Position numbers and translations under genes: made by a program. Below are positions 55,446 to 63,390 of a stretch of DNA of 64,000 bases, one piece after another (the stretch's first letter is position 1; every line of letters begins with the position of its first letter). The stretch lies in contig NZ_CP059903.1 in NCBI RefSeq assembly GCF_014127485.1, positions 868,001 through 932,000 of the forward strand, given 5' to 3'. This DNA comes from Nocardioides dongkuii. Lineage in GTDB: Bacteria; Actinomycetota; Actinomycetes; Propionibacteriales; Nocardioidaceae. A model generated the notes under the pieces. It was given only the letters and a program-made list of their open reading frames with translations, was not told the origin of the DNA and ran no database searches.

Positions 55446-55691
55446 ATGAGCAACGACAACCGACGCCACGTCGTCCCCGGCAAGGACGGAGGCTGGAACG
55501 TCGAAAAGCCCGGCGCATCCCGGTCCAGCGCCCACGCCGACACCCAGAAGGAAGCAATCGCCCGAGCCAAAGAAATCGTTCACAACGCCGGAGGAGGCGA
55601 AGTCCGCATCCACGGACGCGACGGCAAAATCCGGAACTCGGACACGGTGGCACCCGGCAACGACCCCAACCCACCCCGCGACAAGAAGTAG
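55446..55691 (+). CDS. DUF2188 domain protein
   Basis: An 81-aa protein matching DUF2188: RRHVVPGKDGGWNVEKPGASRSSAHADTQKEAIARAKEIVHNAGGGEVRIHGRDGKIRNSDTV. The fold is small alpha/beta; no biochemical role is established. Its stop is 12 nt before the next gene, so both are probably one transcript from the upstream damage-type promoter. AGGAGA precedes the ATG. Composition is less GC-rich than the flanks. Confidence 0.9.
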   Translation: MSNDNRRHVVPGKDGGWNVEKPGASRSSAHADTQKEAIARAKEIVHNAGGGEVRIHGRDGKIRNSDTVAPGNDPNPPRDKK

Positions 55692-55703
55692 GAGCGCGGC
55701 GAC

Positions 55704-56579
55704 ATGTCACCTCGACGAGTAACCCCGGCGCAGTACAACGCGATGGTCCGCCGAGCGAATGCGAAGCAACGTCAGGCCGTCAATGAGTACAACCGAAAGG
55801 TGAACGAACACAACCGCAAGGTGAAGCGCGCGGTAGATGGCTACAACCGTGAGGTCCGGGCGCACAACAACCGGGTCCGCGCGAACCGGCAACGCCTCCA
55901 GCGCGAACTCCGCCGTTTGGAGTCTCAGCCGACCACTGTTCACGTCACCTATCGGACCTCAGTGCAGTCACTGACCCGTTCGTTTGAACGTGTCGACACC
56001 TTGGTCGAGGAGCAGGGGTCAACACAGTCGGGGGTAGACCTCGCCGAACTAGGCGAGGGTGAGGCTGCAAACAGCGTCGGCGTGCTCAACGCACTGCTAG
56101 ACACGTCGCCCGACGTCGGCGACGACCCGTCCCTACGCGTTCCGAGTCTGGCGGAGGAACTCGGAACGTTCTCGGACGACTTGGTGAAGCGCTGGCAGGG
56201 GGCGCTGTTCGCCTTGAACCCTGCGAATCCCGACGCAGCGCGACACTTCTGCACCAGCGCTCGCGAGGTCCTCACCCTCATGCTTGAGTCTTCGGCGGGA
56301 GACCGGGAAGTGCTCGCCAACAACCCCGACTGCGAACTCACACCAAATGGCACACCTTCGCGTCGAGCCAAGGTTCGCTTCCTATTGGCCCGCAAGGGCA
56401 TCGTCGAGCAGGAGTTCGAGGACTTCGTCGAAGCCGACCTCGACGACGTCATTGCACTGTTCAAGGCATTCAACGGGGGCACGCACGGTGAGGCAGGGAA
56501 GTACACCGTGCGGCAACTGGTGGCGATGCGTCAGCGCGTCGAATCTGCTATCAAGTTTCTGCACCGCGTTATCTATTAG
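55704..56579 (+). CDS. Predicted pPIWI-associating nuclease domain protein
   Basis: A 291-aa protein. The N-terminal ~75 residues are a charged helical repeat built on NRKVxxHNRKVK (QAVNEYNRKVNEHNRKVKRAVD, then YNREVRAHNNRVRANR), probably a coiled coil. The C-terminal half (DLVKRWQGALFALNPANPDAARHFCTSAREVLTLML, then RRAKVRFLLARKG and FKAFNGGTHGEAGKY) resembles the predicted nuclease first described beside pPIWI_RE defence genes. I recognise it by pattern only. No piwi-like gene is present. It shares the DUF2188 transcript and precedes the OLD nuclease by 188 nt. Confidence 0.7.
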   Translation: MSPRRVTPAQYNAMVRRANAKQRQAVNEYNRKVNEHNRKVKRAVDGYNREVRAHNNRVRANRQRLQRELRRLESQPTTVHVTYRTSVQSLTRSFERVDTLVEEQGSTQSGVDLAELGEGEAANSVGVLNALLDTSPDVGDDPSLRVPSLAEELGTFSDDLVKRWQGALFALNPANPDAARHFCTSAREVLTLMLESSAGDREVLANNPDCELTPNGTPSRRAKVRFLLARKGIVEQEFEDFVEADLDDVIALFKAFNGGTHGEAGKYTVRQLVAMRQRVESAIKFLHRVIY

Positions 56580-56701
56580 CCACGCCATCGCGCGACGGCA
56601 GCACCCACCGCGCGGTGACTCGCACGCTAGCGACGCGCCTGCAGCGCGCCGCCGCGAGACGCCGTGTCGGGACGGCCCCATCCTGCCGATGACAACCACG
56701 A

Positions 56702-56723
56702 CTGTCGGTGACCTCGCTACGGT
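56702..56723 (+). promoter_or_regulatory. RecA-NDp/PafBC-like promoter of the OLD nuclease gene
   Basis: CTGTCGGTG (56702-56710) is followed after 7 nt by TACGGT (56718-56723); the spacer is one shorter than the consensus. The gene's ATG is 44 nt downstream. Confidence 0.5.
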
Positions 56724-56767
56724 CATCTCAACAACAAGCAAGCCGATGAGAGCAGGGTGTAACACCG

Positions 56768-58783
56768 ATGCGACTAGTTGCCTTCCGAGTTCAGGACTAT
56801 AAGAGGATCGAGGACATCGGGTGGGTCGATTGTCGGGACCTGACCGTCCTTGTCGGCAAGAACGAGGCCGGAAAGTCTGCGGTCCTGCGCGGTCTCTCGA
56901 AATTGAACCCGTCGGATGGCGAAGAGTACGACGGCCTAAAGGAGTACCCACGTCGCCGATTCTCCGATGAGTACGACAAGGGGACCACAGTCGCATCCGG
57001 TCGATTCGAGTTCGACGAGGCGGACCGCACGGCACTCGCAGCGCTGAGCCCACTGCTGAGCGAGGTCACTTCTGCGGAGGTCGGTCGCAAATACGACAAC
57101 AAGCGTTGGGTGAACTTCAGCCCAGCACCGGGCAACGACTTCCTGCTTGGAAGCAAGACGAAACCACTGATCGAGAAAGCCATGGCGGACTTCGCTGAGT
57201 CAGTCGCGCCAGACGGGCACGGAGAAGAATACGGCCCTCTCAAGGAGGCACTCACCCAAGCGCTCTCGCCGCACGCCGAGCAAGTGCCTGCAAGTGGCGC
57301 AGTGCCAGTCGCCGCCCTTGACGCCATGTACGCCGCCGTCGCAGGCCAGCTGACCGAGCAATGGCACCGCGCGGCCCTCGGCGACCTGCTGGCGGTCCTC
57401 CGGCCCCTCCGAGACGAGGCACGGCAGCGAGCCAAGTTAGGCGAGGCGCGCAACTGGGTCGTAGAGAACATGCCGCAGTTCATCTACTTCGACCATTACG
57501 ACGTGCTCGAAAGTGCTGTTCACATCCCCACCTTCATCTCACAGATGAAGCAGACGCCCCACGCTCCTCGCGTGCGAACGACGCGCGCGCTCTTCAAGCA
57601 CGTGGACCTCGATCCCGCACGACTTAACGAGTTGAACGCAGGGCAGGTTACAGATCAAGACGAGGCGCGCCGCCGCACAGATGAACGAGCCATCCGCACC
57701 TCGTCCGCCGGACAAGCAATGACCGAGAAGTTCGGAGCATGGTGGCTACAACGCCGCCACAAGTTCCGCTACGGCATCGACGGCGACTTCTTCCGTGTCT
57801 GGGTCTCCGACGATCTCGACCCGTCCGAGATTGAACTCGACCAACGCAGCCAAGGCATGCAGTATTTTTTCTCGTTCTTTCTCATCTTTCTCGTTGAGGC
57901 AGTCGACAGCCACAAGAACAGCATCCTGCTCCTCGACGAGCCCGGTAACTCGCTGCACGGCACCGCGCAGGCCAAGATCATCGAGTTCCTGAGGAAGGTG
58001 TCGGCAGACAACCAAGTCATCTACTCGACTCACTCTCCGTTCATGATCGACGGCGAGCACCTCGAAGAGATCCGCCCGGTCTACGAAGACAAGACGACTG
58101 GGTCCACGAAGGTCTCCGACGACGTCTGGCCCAAGGACAAAGACGCCCTCTTCCCTCTGCAGGCTGCTCTCGGCTACCAACTGGCCCAGTCGCTATTCAT
58201 CTCCAGGCATCAGGTTCTCGTCGAAGGCATCACTGACTACTGGATCATCAAGGCCCTCGATGCGGCGATGAAGCCGACCGGACGGACCGGTCTCGCCGAT
58301 GGCGTGATTATCGCTCCCGGTGGCGGCGCGGGCCGCGTCGTACCACTCGCAAGCATGCTCGTAGGACACGAAGTTCAGGTCGCAGCACTCCTCGACGGCG
58401 ACGAGCCGGGTCGCCGCGAAGGCAGGAAGTTGGAGCGGGTCCTCGGCTTCGACAACCGCGTGCTCTTTGTCGGCGACCACACCCACGACAACAACACCAC
58501 CGGCGAGATCGAAGACCTGTTCACCGATGACTATTACATCGACGCCGTGAAGCGTGCCTACGGCGCGAAGGACTTCCGCTTCAACGCAGATGAGAAGGCC
58601 ATCCCCAACATCGTGGACCGGTTCGAGGCGCTGTTCGAGCGCAAGTCCCTCGGCGACTTCGAGAAGTGGAAGGTCGCACGCGAACTCGCAGACACGATCA
58701 TGAGCGACCCGTCAAAGGTGCCAGCCGAGACGCTCGACGCGTTCGCAGCCATCGCTGACTCGCTCAACGAGATCACTGCCTAG
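56768..58783 (+). CDS. OLD-family ATPase/TOPRIM endonuclease
   Basis: A 671-aa protein with a split ABC-type ATPase and a C-terminal TOPRIM nuclease. Walker A is LVGKNEAGKSAVL (29-41). The signature-side DQRSQGMQYFFSFFLIFLV precedes Walker B ILLLDEPGNSLH (near 385-397) and the STHSPFM His switch (near 420). TOPRIM residues are LVEGITDYWII (near 483), LLDGDEPGR (near 540) and EIEDLF (near 579). OLD proteins exclude phages, for example P2 Old and GajA of Gabija. No UvrD-type GajB follows, so it is not a standard Gabija pair. Confidence 0.9.
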   Translation: MRLVAFRVQDYKRIEDIGWVDCRDLTVLVGKNEAGKSAVLRGLSKLNPSDGEEYDGLKEYPRRRFSDEYDKGTTVASGRFEFDEADRTALAALSPLLSEVTSAEVGRKYDNKRWVNFSPAPGNDFLLGSKTKPLIEKAMADFAESVAPDGHGEEYGPLKEALTQALSPHAEQVPASGAVPVAALDAMYAAVAGQLTEQWHRAALGDLLAVLRPLRDEARQRAKLGEARNWVVENMPQFIYFDHYDVLESAVHIPTFISQMKQTPHAPRVRTTRALFKHVDLDPARLNELNAGQVTDQDEARRRTDERAIRTSSAGQAMTEKFGAWWLQRRHKFRYGIDGDFFRVWVSDDLDPSEIELDQRSQGMQYFFSFFLIFLVEAVDSHKNSILLLDEPGNSLHGTAQAKIIEFLRKVSADNQVIYSTHSPFMIDGEHLEEIRPVYEDKTTGSTKVSDDVWPKDKDALFPLQAALGYQLAQSLFISRHQVLVEGITDYWIIKALDAAMKPTGRTGLADGVIIAPGGGAGRVVPLASMLVGHEVQVAALLDGDEPGRREGRKLERVLGFDNRVLFVGDHTHDNNTTGEIEDLFTDDYYIDAVKRAYGAKDFRFNADEKAIPNIVDRFEALFERKSLGDFEKWKVARELADTIMSDPSKVPAETLDAFAAIADSLNEITA

Positions 58784-58872
58784 GTCGGGGAAGGACAGGG
58801 CACACGGACGCGACCTTCACCCGACAGCCCGACCCGACCCGACCCAAACTGTCGTCCTACCTGTCATCCGAC

Positions 58873-58905
58873 TGTCGTCCGACAGTTGCGCAGTGTCGGA
58901 CGACA
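58873..58905. repeat. 12-bp hairpin and TGTCGTCC iterations before the right direct repeat
   Basis: TGTCGTCCGACA (58873-58884) and TGTCGGACGACA (58894-58905) form a perfect 12-bp stem. TGTCGTCC or TGTCATCC also occur at 58850 and 58862, so 8-nt units repeat every 11-12 nt, and inverse GGACGACA units follow to 58928. Confidence 0.7.
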
Positions 58906-59116
58906 CTCAGATGAGTGACGGGACGACAACTGCGACGACGCGACGACAAGTGCGGAGCGCGGAAGATTGACCAGTTGACGTCAGGTTGACAACCACGAGG
59001 AAGGCCCCGGAGCAACATGCTCCGGGGTCTTGCTCCGTTACATGGGTGTACACGGGTTTCCGTATGCACCAAGACTTCGCTTTCGCCGCGCGGTCCCTCC
59101 TCTCGCCGTGGCGGTA
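58893..59116. repeat. Right copy of the ~225-nt direct repeat flanking the island
   Basis: It runs from GTGTCGGACGACACTCAG to CGCCGTGGCGGTA, colinear with 52945-53170, including the terminator-like hairpin at 59004-59028 and the shared GACTTCGCTTTCGCCGCGCG block. The 436-nt gap 58784-59219 holds this copy and the hairpin, no gene. Confidence 0.85.
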
Positions 59117-59219
59117 TGTCTCGTGCCGGGGATGCTGGAGGCTGTCATTCCACGTTAAGAAGCAGCCTCTGCTAGCCGATGGGTACGACAACCGCCCCAC
59201 CGCTCATGATGAGGTTTAG

Positions 59220-60089
59220 ATGAACCGCCGAATCCGCGCCGCTGCGCTCGCCCTGATCCTGGTGCCGACAGGCACCGCGGCAGCGGCCGCCACTAATGCC
59301 ACGCAGCCCGACGATTCCTCCGCGACATCGGCGATTGAACGTGCCGGCATCAAGCGCGGAGCGGCGCTGACGTCGGCGGCGCGTCAGGTCGATGAGGGCA
59401 GCCGGTACACGCTGACTGCGACCATCAAGTCGCCTCGGCGAGCACGCAAGGTGACGCTGCAGAAGTTCAACCCCCCGAACTACAGCTTCCAGGAGCCCGC
59501 CTGGGACACGGTCCGAGCAGCCAAGGTGAAAGCCCGACGCAAGGTCAAGTTCACTGCCGTCGCCGTCGAGCACAACAGCGAGAAGTACCGGGTGACTGTG
59601 ACCTACAAGAAGGCTAGGCCGGTCACCTCGAAACCCGCGACCGTGTTCGTGTGGCGCTGGATCCCGCTCAAGGAGTACACGCCCTACTACGTGTCTGAGC
59701 CCTATGGCACGGCCTTTGGCACCACCACCATCAACGGGCACGCGTACGCCGGTTGGGGAGCCGCCTACTACTCCCACACCGGCACGTGGGAATCGAGGTT
59801 CACGTCCGGACGGCACTGCAACGCATTCAGGGGCGTCTTGGGTGTGGACGATGGCTCTGCAGACGGGTCCTCCGGCACCGTCGAATTCACCGCCGACGAC
59901 GCCACCGTCTACTCCTCACCGACGCTCACCCCCGGCATGGACCTGCCCGTCACGGTTCCGCTGCCGACCAAGCCCTACCGCTTCGGCATCCGCCTGTCGG
60001 ACACCACCCCCGGCGGCACGACCGGGCGGGACGACATCGAAGCGTTCCCGGGAATCGGGGAGCCCGTTCTCCGCTGTACCGGCGTCTGA
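59220..60089 (+). CDS. Secreted protein with NPCBM-like C-terminal domain
   Basis: A 289-aa exported protein. The signal peptide is MNRRIRAAALALILVPTGTAAAAA. The middle (YTLTATIKSPRRARKVTLQKF...RVTVTYKKARPVTSKP) looks like an immunoglobulin-like beta domain. The C-terminus (TSGRHCNAFRGVLGVDDGSADGSSGTVEF...PYRFGIRLSDTTP) resembles NPCBM/NEW2-type carbohydrate-associated domains, with a cysteine pair (HCNAF and VLRCTGV). It lies just outside the right direct repeat. The role is unknown. The gap 60090-60214 shows nothing clear. Confidence 0.75.
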   Translation: MNRRIRAAALALILVPTGTAAAAATNATQPDDSSATSAIERAGIKRGAALTSAARQVDEGSRYTLTATIKSPRRARKVTLQKFNPPNYSFQEPAWDTVRAAKVKARRKVKFTAVAVEHNSEKYRVTVTYKKARPVTSKPATVFVWRWIPLKEYTPYYVSEPYGTAFGTTTINGHAYAGWGAAYYSHTGTWESRFTSGRHCNAFRGVLGVDDGSADGSSGTVEFTADDATVYSSPTLTPGMDLPVTVPLPTKPYRFGIRLSDTTPGGTTGRDDIEAFPGIGEPVLRCTGV

Positions 60090-60214
60090 TCGACGCATCA
60101 CCTCGACAAGCTGTTGCTAGCTGTTCTCCAAAGCGATGGGCGTGATCTTGCGCTGACTGCCACCGGCTGGCATGGCTGAGCCAGAGGTCGGGTCTGATCG
60201 CGTCGAGGCCAGCG

Positions 60215-63200
60215 CTAGACCGAGACGACCGATGCGTTCGCGTACAGCTCAGTCGGCATCGCGTGCGCCAGCTCCCAGGTGATGGCGATCGGCCGCTCGC
60301 CGACGTGCTCGACGTACGACGCCGGCCCGAGGAAGACGTACGGCGCGGTGTCGTACTCGCCCTTCTGCTCGACCCGGCAGAAGAGCATCACGGTGCTGGT
60401 GCCGGTGACGTAGCGCTGGCCGGTCGGCGACGCGAGCGATGTCGTGCTCTGTGACTCCCAGTGGAACAGCGTCGGGCTGATCGGGTAGTCGCGGTACATC
60501 GTGGTCGGCGAGAAGTCGGCCTCGGACTTCTTCAGCGTCACGAAGAAGGCATCGACGTTCAGCGCCTCGGAGTAGACGACGCCCTGCATCATGCTGGTCG
60601 GCTTCCGCTCGAGGTTCGCGTAGTCGAGCGCGGCGAGGATCTCCTCGCGCTGGTACGCCGCGTGCACGCGAAGCGGGACGTCGGCGAGCGGCCCGTCGAG
60701 CCGCACCGTGTTGTGCCGGGTCGACTCGAAGGCCAGGTCGACCACGGCGCCGAGCTCGTCCGTGACCGCGCGCTCGGCGCGGAGTGCGGCCAGGCCCTCG
60801 TCGTACGACGCGAAGCCGCCGCCGCTGGGGAACGTCGAGAAGAACACCATCCGCGCGAGCCGCTGCTCGGTGGGGGACAGGTCGTCGTAGCGGGCGTCGG
60901 ACTCGAGAAGGTGCTGGTAGCCGTCGGCGCGGAGCCGATCGTCGACGTGCGCGAAGGCGCGGATGCGCTTCAGCAGCTGGGCCTCGTGCTCCGAGCCTGC
61001 GGGCGTCGGGAGGCCGGCATCCCGGCGGAGCTGCGTCCATGACTTCTGTCCGCGGCGCAGGATGTCGGGCAGCTCGACGCCGGACTCGTGGAGGAAGGTT
61101 GGCAGGTCGAGGTCGCCGTACGACCGCAGCTCGCGGGTGATGTCCTTCCAGCGCTGCGCGACCTGGGCGCGGATGTTCTCGAGCACGAGCTCCTGCGCCT
61201 GCCGGTCCATCACGATCTGCGACCCGGCGGGCAGGAACGGAAAGCCCTGTTCCACGGCCCGCTCCAGTCCGCGGCGCGTGTCCCCGGTGAGCGCACGCAG
61301 CTTGCGGTCGAAGCGGAACTCTCGGCGGTGGTGGCCGACGAAGTCGAGCACCGTGAGCACCGCCTTGTCGGGAGTACGACGCAACCCGCGCCCGAGCTGC
61401 TGCAGGAACAGGGTCGCGCTCTCGGTCGGCCGCAGGAACAGCGCCGTGTCGACCTCGGGCAGGTCGAGACCTTCGTTGAACAGATCGGCCGCGAACAGCA
61501 CGTTGACCCGCCGAGCTCGCAGGTCGAGCAGCGCACGCTCCCGATCCAGCGCCGACGTGTTGCCGCTGACCGCCAGCGCGGGGATTCCAGCCGCCCGGAA
61601 GATCTCGGCCATGAACTCCGCGTGCGTGACGCTGACGCAGAACCCGAGCGCCCGCATCGCGCCGACGTCGATGACCTTGTCGCGCAGCTGCTGCAGCACG
61701 ATCGCGGCCCGGCGGTGGTTGCCGGTGTAGACGTTGGACAGCTGGGACTCGTCGTACCGCCCCCGGGACCACGCAATGCGCCGCAGGTCTGTGCCGTCCG
61801 CGATCGCGAAGTAGTGGAACGGACAGAGCAGGTCGGCGCCGAGCGCGTCCCAGAGCCGCAGCTCCGCCGCCGTCCGGCCGTCGAAGAACTCGTGGCGTAC
61901 GTCGACGCCGTCGGATCGCTCAGGCGTGGCGGTTAACCCTAGGAGCTCGGTCGGCAGCAGGTGTTTGAGCAGGACCCGGTACGTCGGCGCCTCGGCGTGG
62001 TGGAACTCGTCGACGACCACCACGTCGTACGCGTCCGCAGGGATGTTCGCGGCGCCGTACGACGACAGGGCCTGCACGCTCGCGAAGACGTGGTCCCAGC
62101 GCTCGGGCCGGGCGCCGTCGACGTACAGCTCGCCGAACGAGGCGTCGTTGAGCACCTCGCGGTAGGTCCGGAGCGACTGCTGGAGGATCTCCTTGCGGTG
62201 GGCGACGAAGAGCAGGCGCGGACGCTCGCCGGGGGTGTCGCCGCAGAGCCGGCGGTAGTCGAGCGCGGCGACGACCGTCTTGCCGGTGCCGGTCGCGGCG
62301 ACCAGGAGGTTGCGGTGCCGGTCGTGCTCGGTGCGCTCGGCGGCCAGGGCGTCGAGCATCTGCTGCTGGTAGGGGTACGGCCGGACCTCCAGTCCGGACA
62401 GGCTCACCGTGACCCGGTCGTGCTGGCGCCGCCCCGAGGCCTCGGCGAGCGCGTCGTCGAGCCGGTCGCGGTCGCGGTCGGGGTCGTAGGACTCGAAGCT
62501 CGACTCGGCCCAGTAGCTGTCGAAGGTGGCGCGGAACTTCTCCAGCAGGGCGGGTGTCGCCACGCGGGAGAGCCGTACGTTCCACTCGACGCCGTCGAGT
62601 AGTGCGGCGCGGGAAAGGTTCGAGGACCCGACGTACGCCGTGTCGAAGCGGGTCGCGCGCCGGAACATCCAGGCCTTCGCGTGAAGTCGGGTGCGCGCGG
62701 CGTCGTACTGGATGCGCACCTCGGCGCCGAACTCCCGCACCAGACGATCCAGGGCCGCTCGCTCGGTGGCGCCCATGTACGTGGTGGTGATGACGCGGAG
62801 GGGCGCATCTCGGCGACGCAGCCGCGCCAGCTCGGGCTCGAGAAGGCGGAGGCCGTGCCACTTCACGAAGGCACACAGGAGGTCGACCTGGTCGGAGGTG
62901 TCGATCTCGGCCCGGAGCTCTGCCGCCAGGTTGGGCTCGCCCGCGCTGTTGGTAAGCAGCGCCGCGGCGGCGAGCGGAGTCATGGGGCGGACCGGCTCGA
63001 AGGCCACCACCCCGGGACCAGCGGCTCGCTCGAGCCGGTGGAGCTGCGACGTGGGCGTCGTGACGGTCTGGCCGCCGTGGTCCAGCCGTGCGGTCAGGTC
63101 GTTGACCAGGGCCAAGCGCCGCGCCGGATCGCCTTCGTCCTCCAGTGCTCGGACGGTGAGCTCGTAGACGTGCCGCGCCAGCACGTGCGGCTGGTCCGCC

Positions 63201-63313
63201 GGGTCCACTCGCGCGATGTCGGAGCGCAGATGAGGCGTCTGGGCGAGTGTGGCGGTCAGTCCCTCGGTGAGGAGGTGCTCGTGGAGCCCGAGGGCCAAGG
63301 GCTCGCTGGTCAC
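60215..63313 (-). CDS. PLD-nuclease/superfamily 2 helicase with DUF3427 domain
   Basis: A 1032-aa multi-domain protein. The N-terminal phospholipase D-like domain has RLHAKAWMF (HxK at 211-213) and GSSNLSRAAL. The helicase core has ATGTGKTVVAA (341-346 as TGTGKT), VVVVDEFHHAEAP (435-439 as DEFHH), GLTATPERSDG and QQLGRGLRRTPDK. The last ~350 residues match the DUF3427 pattern (FSTFPSGGGFASYDEGL, FHWESQSTTS, PYVFLGPASYVEH). Such proteins are proposed DNA-processing or defence enzymes. It stands alone on the minus strand, convergent with the secreted protein. The start is GTG. Confidence 0.9.
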   Translation of the reverse strand: MTSEPLALGLHEHLLTEGLTATLAQTPHLRSDIARVDPADQPHVLARHVYELTVRALEDEGDPARRLALVNDLTARLDHGGQTVTTPTSQLHRLERAAGPGVVAFEPVRPMTPLAAAALLTNSAGEPNLAAELRAEIDTSDQVDLLCAFVKWHGLRLLEPELARLRRRDAPLRVITTTYMGATERAALDRLVREFGAEVRIQYDAARTRLHAKAWMFRRATRFDTAYVGSSNLSRAALLDGVEWNVRLSRVATPALLEKFRATFDSYWAESSFESYDPDRDRDRLDDALAEASGRRQHDRVTVSLSGLEVRPYPYQQQMLDALAAERTEHDRHRNLLVAATGTGKTVVAALDYRRLCGDTPGERPRLLFVAHRKEILQQSLRTYREVLNDASFGELYVDGARPERWDHVFASVQALSSYGAANIPADAYDVVVVDEFHHAEAPTYRVLLKHLLPTELLGLTATPERSDGVDVRHEFFDGRTAAELRLWDALGADLLCPFHYFAIADGTDLRRIAWSRGRYDESQLSNVYTGNHRRAAIVLQQLRDKVIDVGAMRALGFCVSVTHAEFMAEIFRAAGIPALAVSGNTSALDRERALLDLRARRVNVLFAADLFNEGLDLPEVDTALFLRPTESATLFLQQLGRGLRRTPDKAVLTVLDFVGHHRREFRFDRKLRALTGDTRRGLERAVEQGFPFLPAGSQIVMDRQAQELVLENIRAQVAQRWKDITRELRSYGDLDLPTFLHESGVELPDILRRGQKSWTQLRRDAGLPTPAGSEHEAQLLKRIRAFAHVDDRLRADGYQHLLESDARYDDLSPTEQRLARMVFFSTFPSGGGFASYDEGLAALRAERAVTDELGAVVDLAFESTRHNTVRLDGPLADVPLRVHAAYQREEILAALDYANLERKPTSMMQGVVYSEALNVDAFFVTLKKSEADFSPTTMYRDYPISPTLFHWESQSTTSLASPTGQRYVTGTSTVMLFCRVEQKGEYDTAPYVFLGPASYVEHVGERPIAITWELAHAMPTELYANASVVSV

Positions 63314-63390
63314 CCCCAGAAGCTCTCACGTAATCCCAGGGTCGGCAGCCGAACTCTTTACCTTCCTGCTCAGCAGCGTGCCGAGCGACC

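Noticed and set aside
55446-56579. pPIWI_RE defence system
   Set aside because: Only the associating nuclease-like domain is seen; there is no piwi-like or REase gene.
56768-58783. Gabija system
   Set aside because: The OLD protein resembles GajA, but no UvrD-like GajB gene follows; the next gene encodes a secreted protein beyond the direct repeat.
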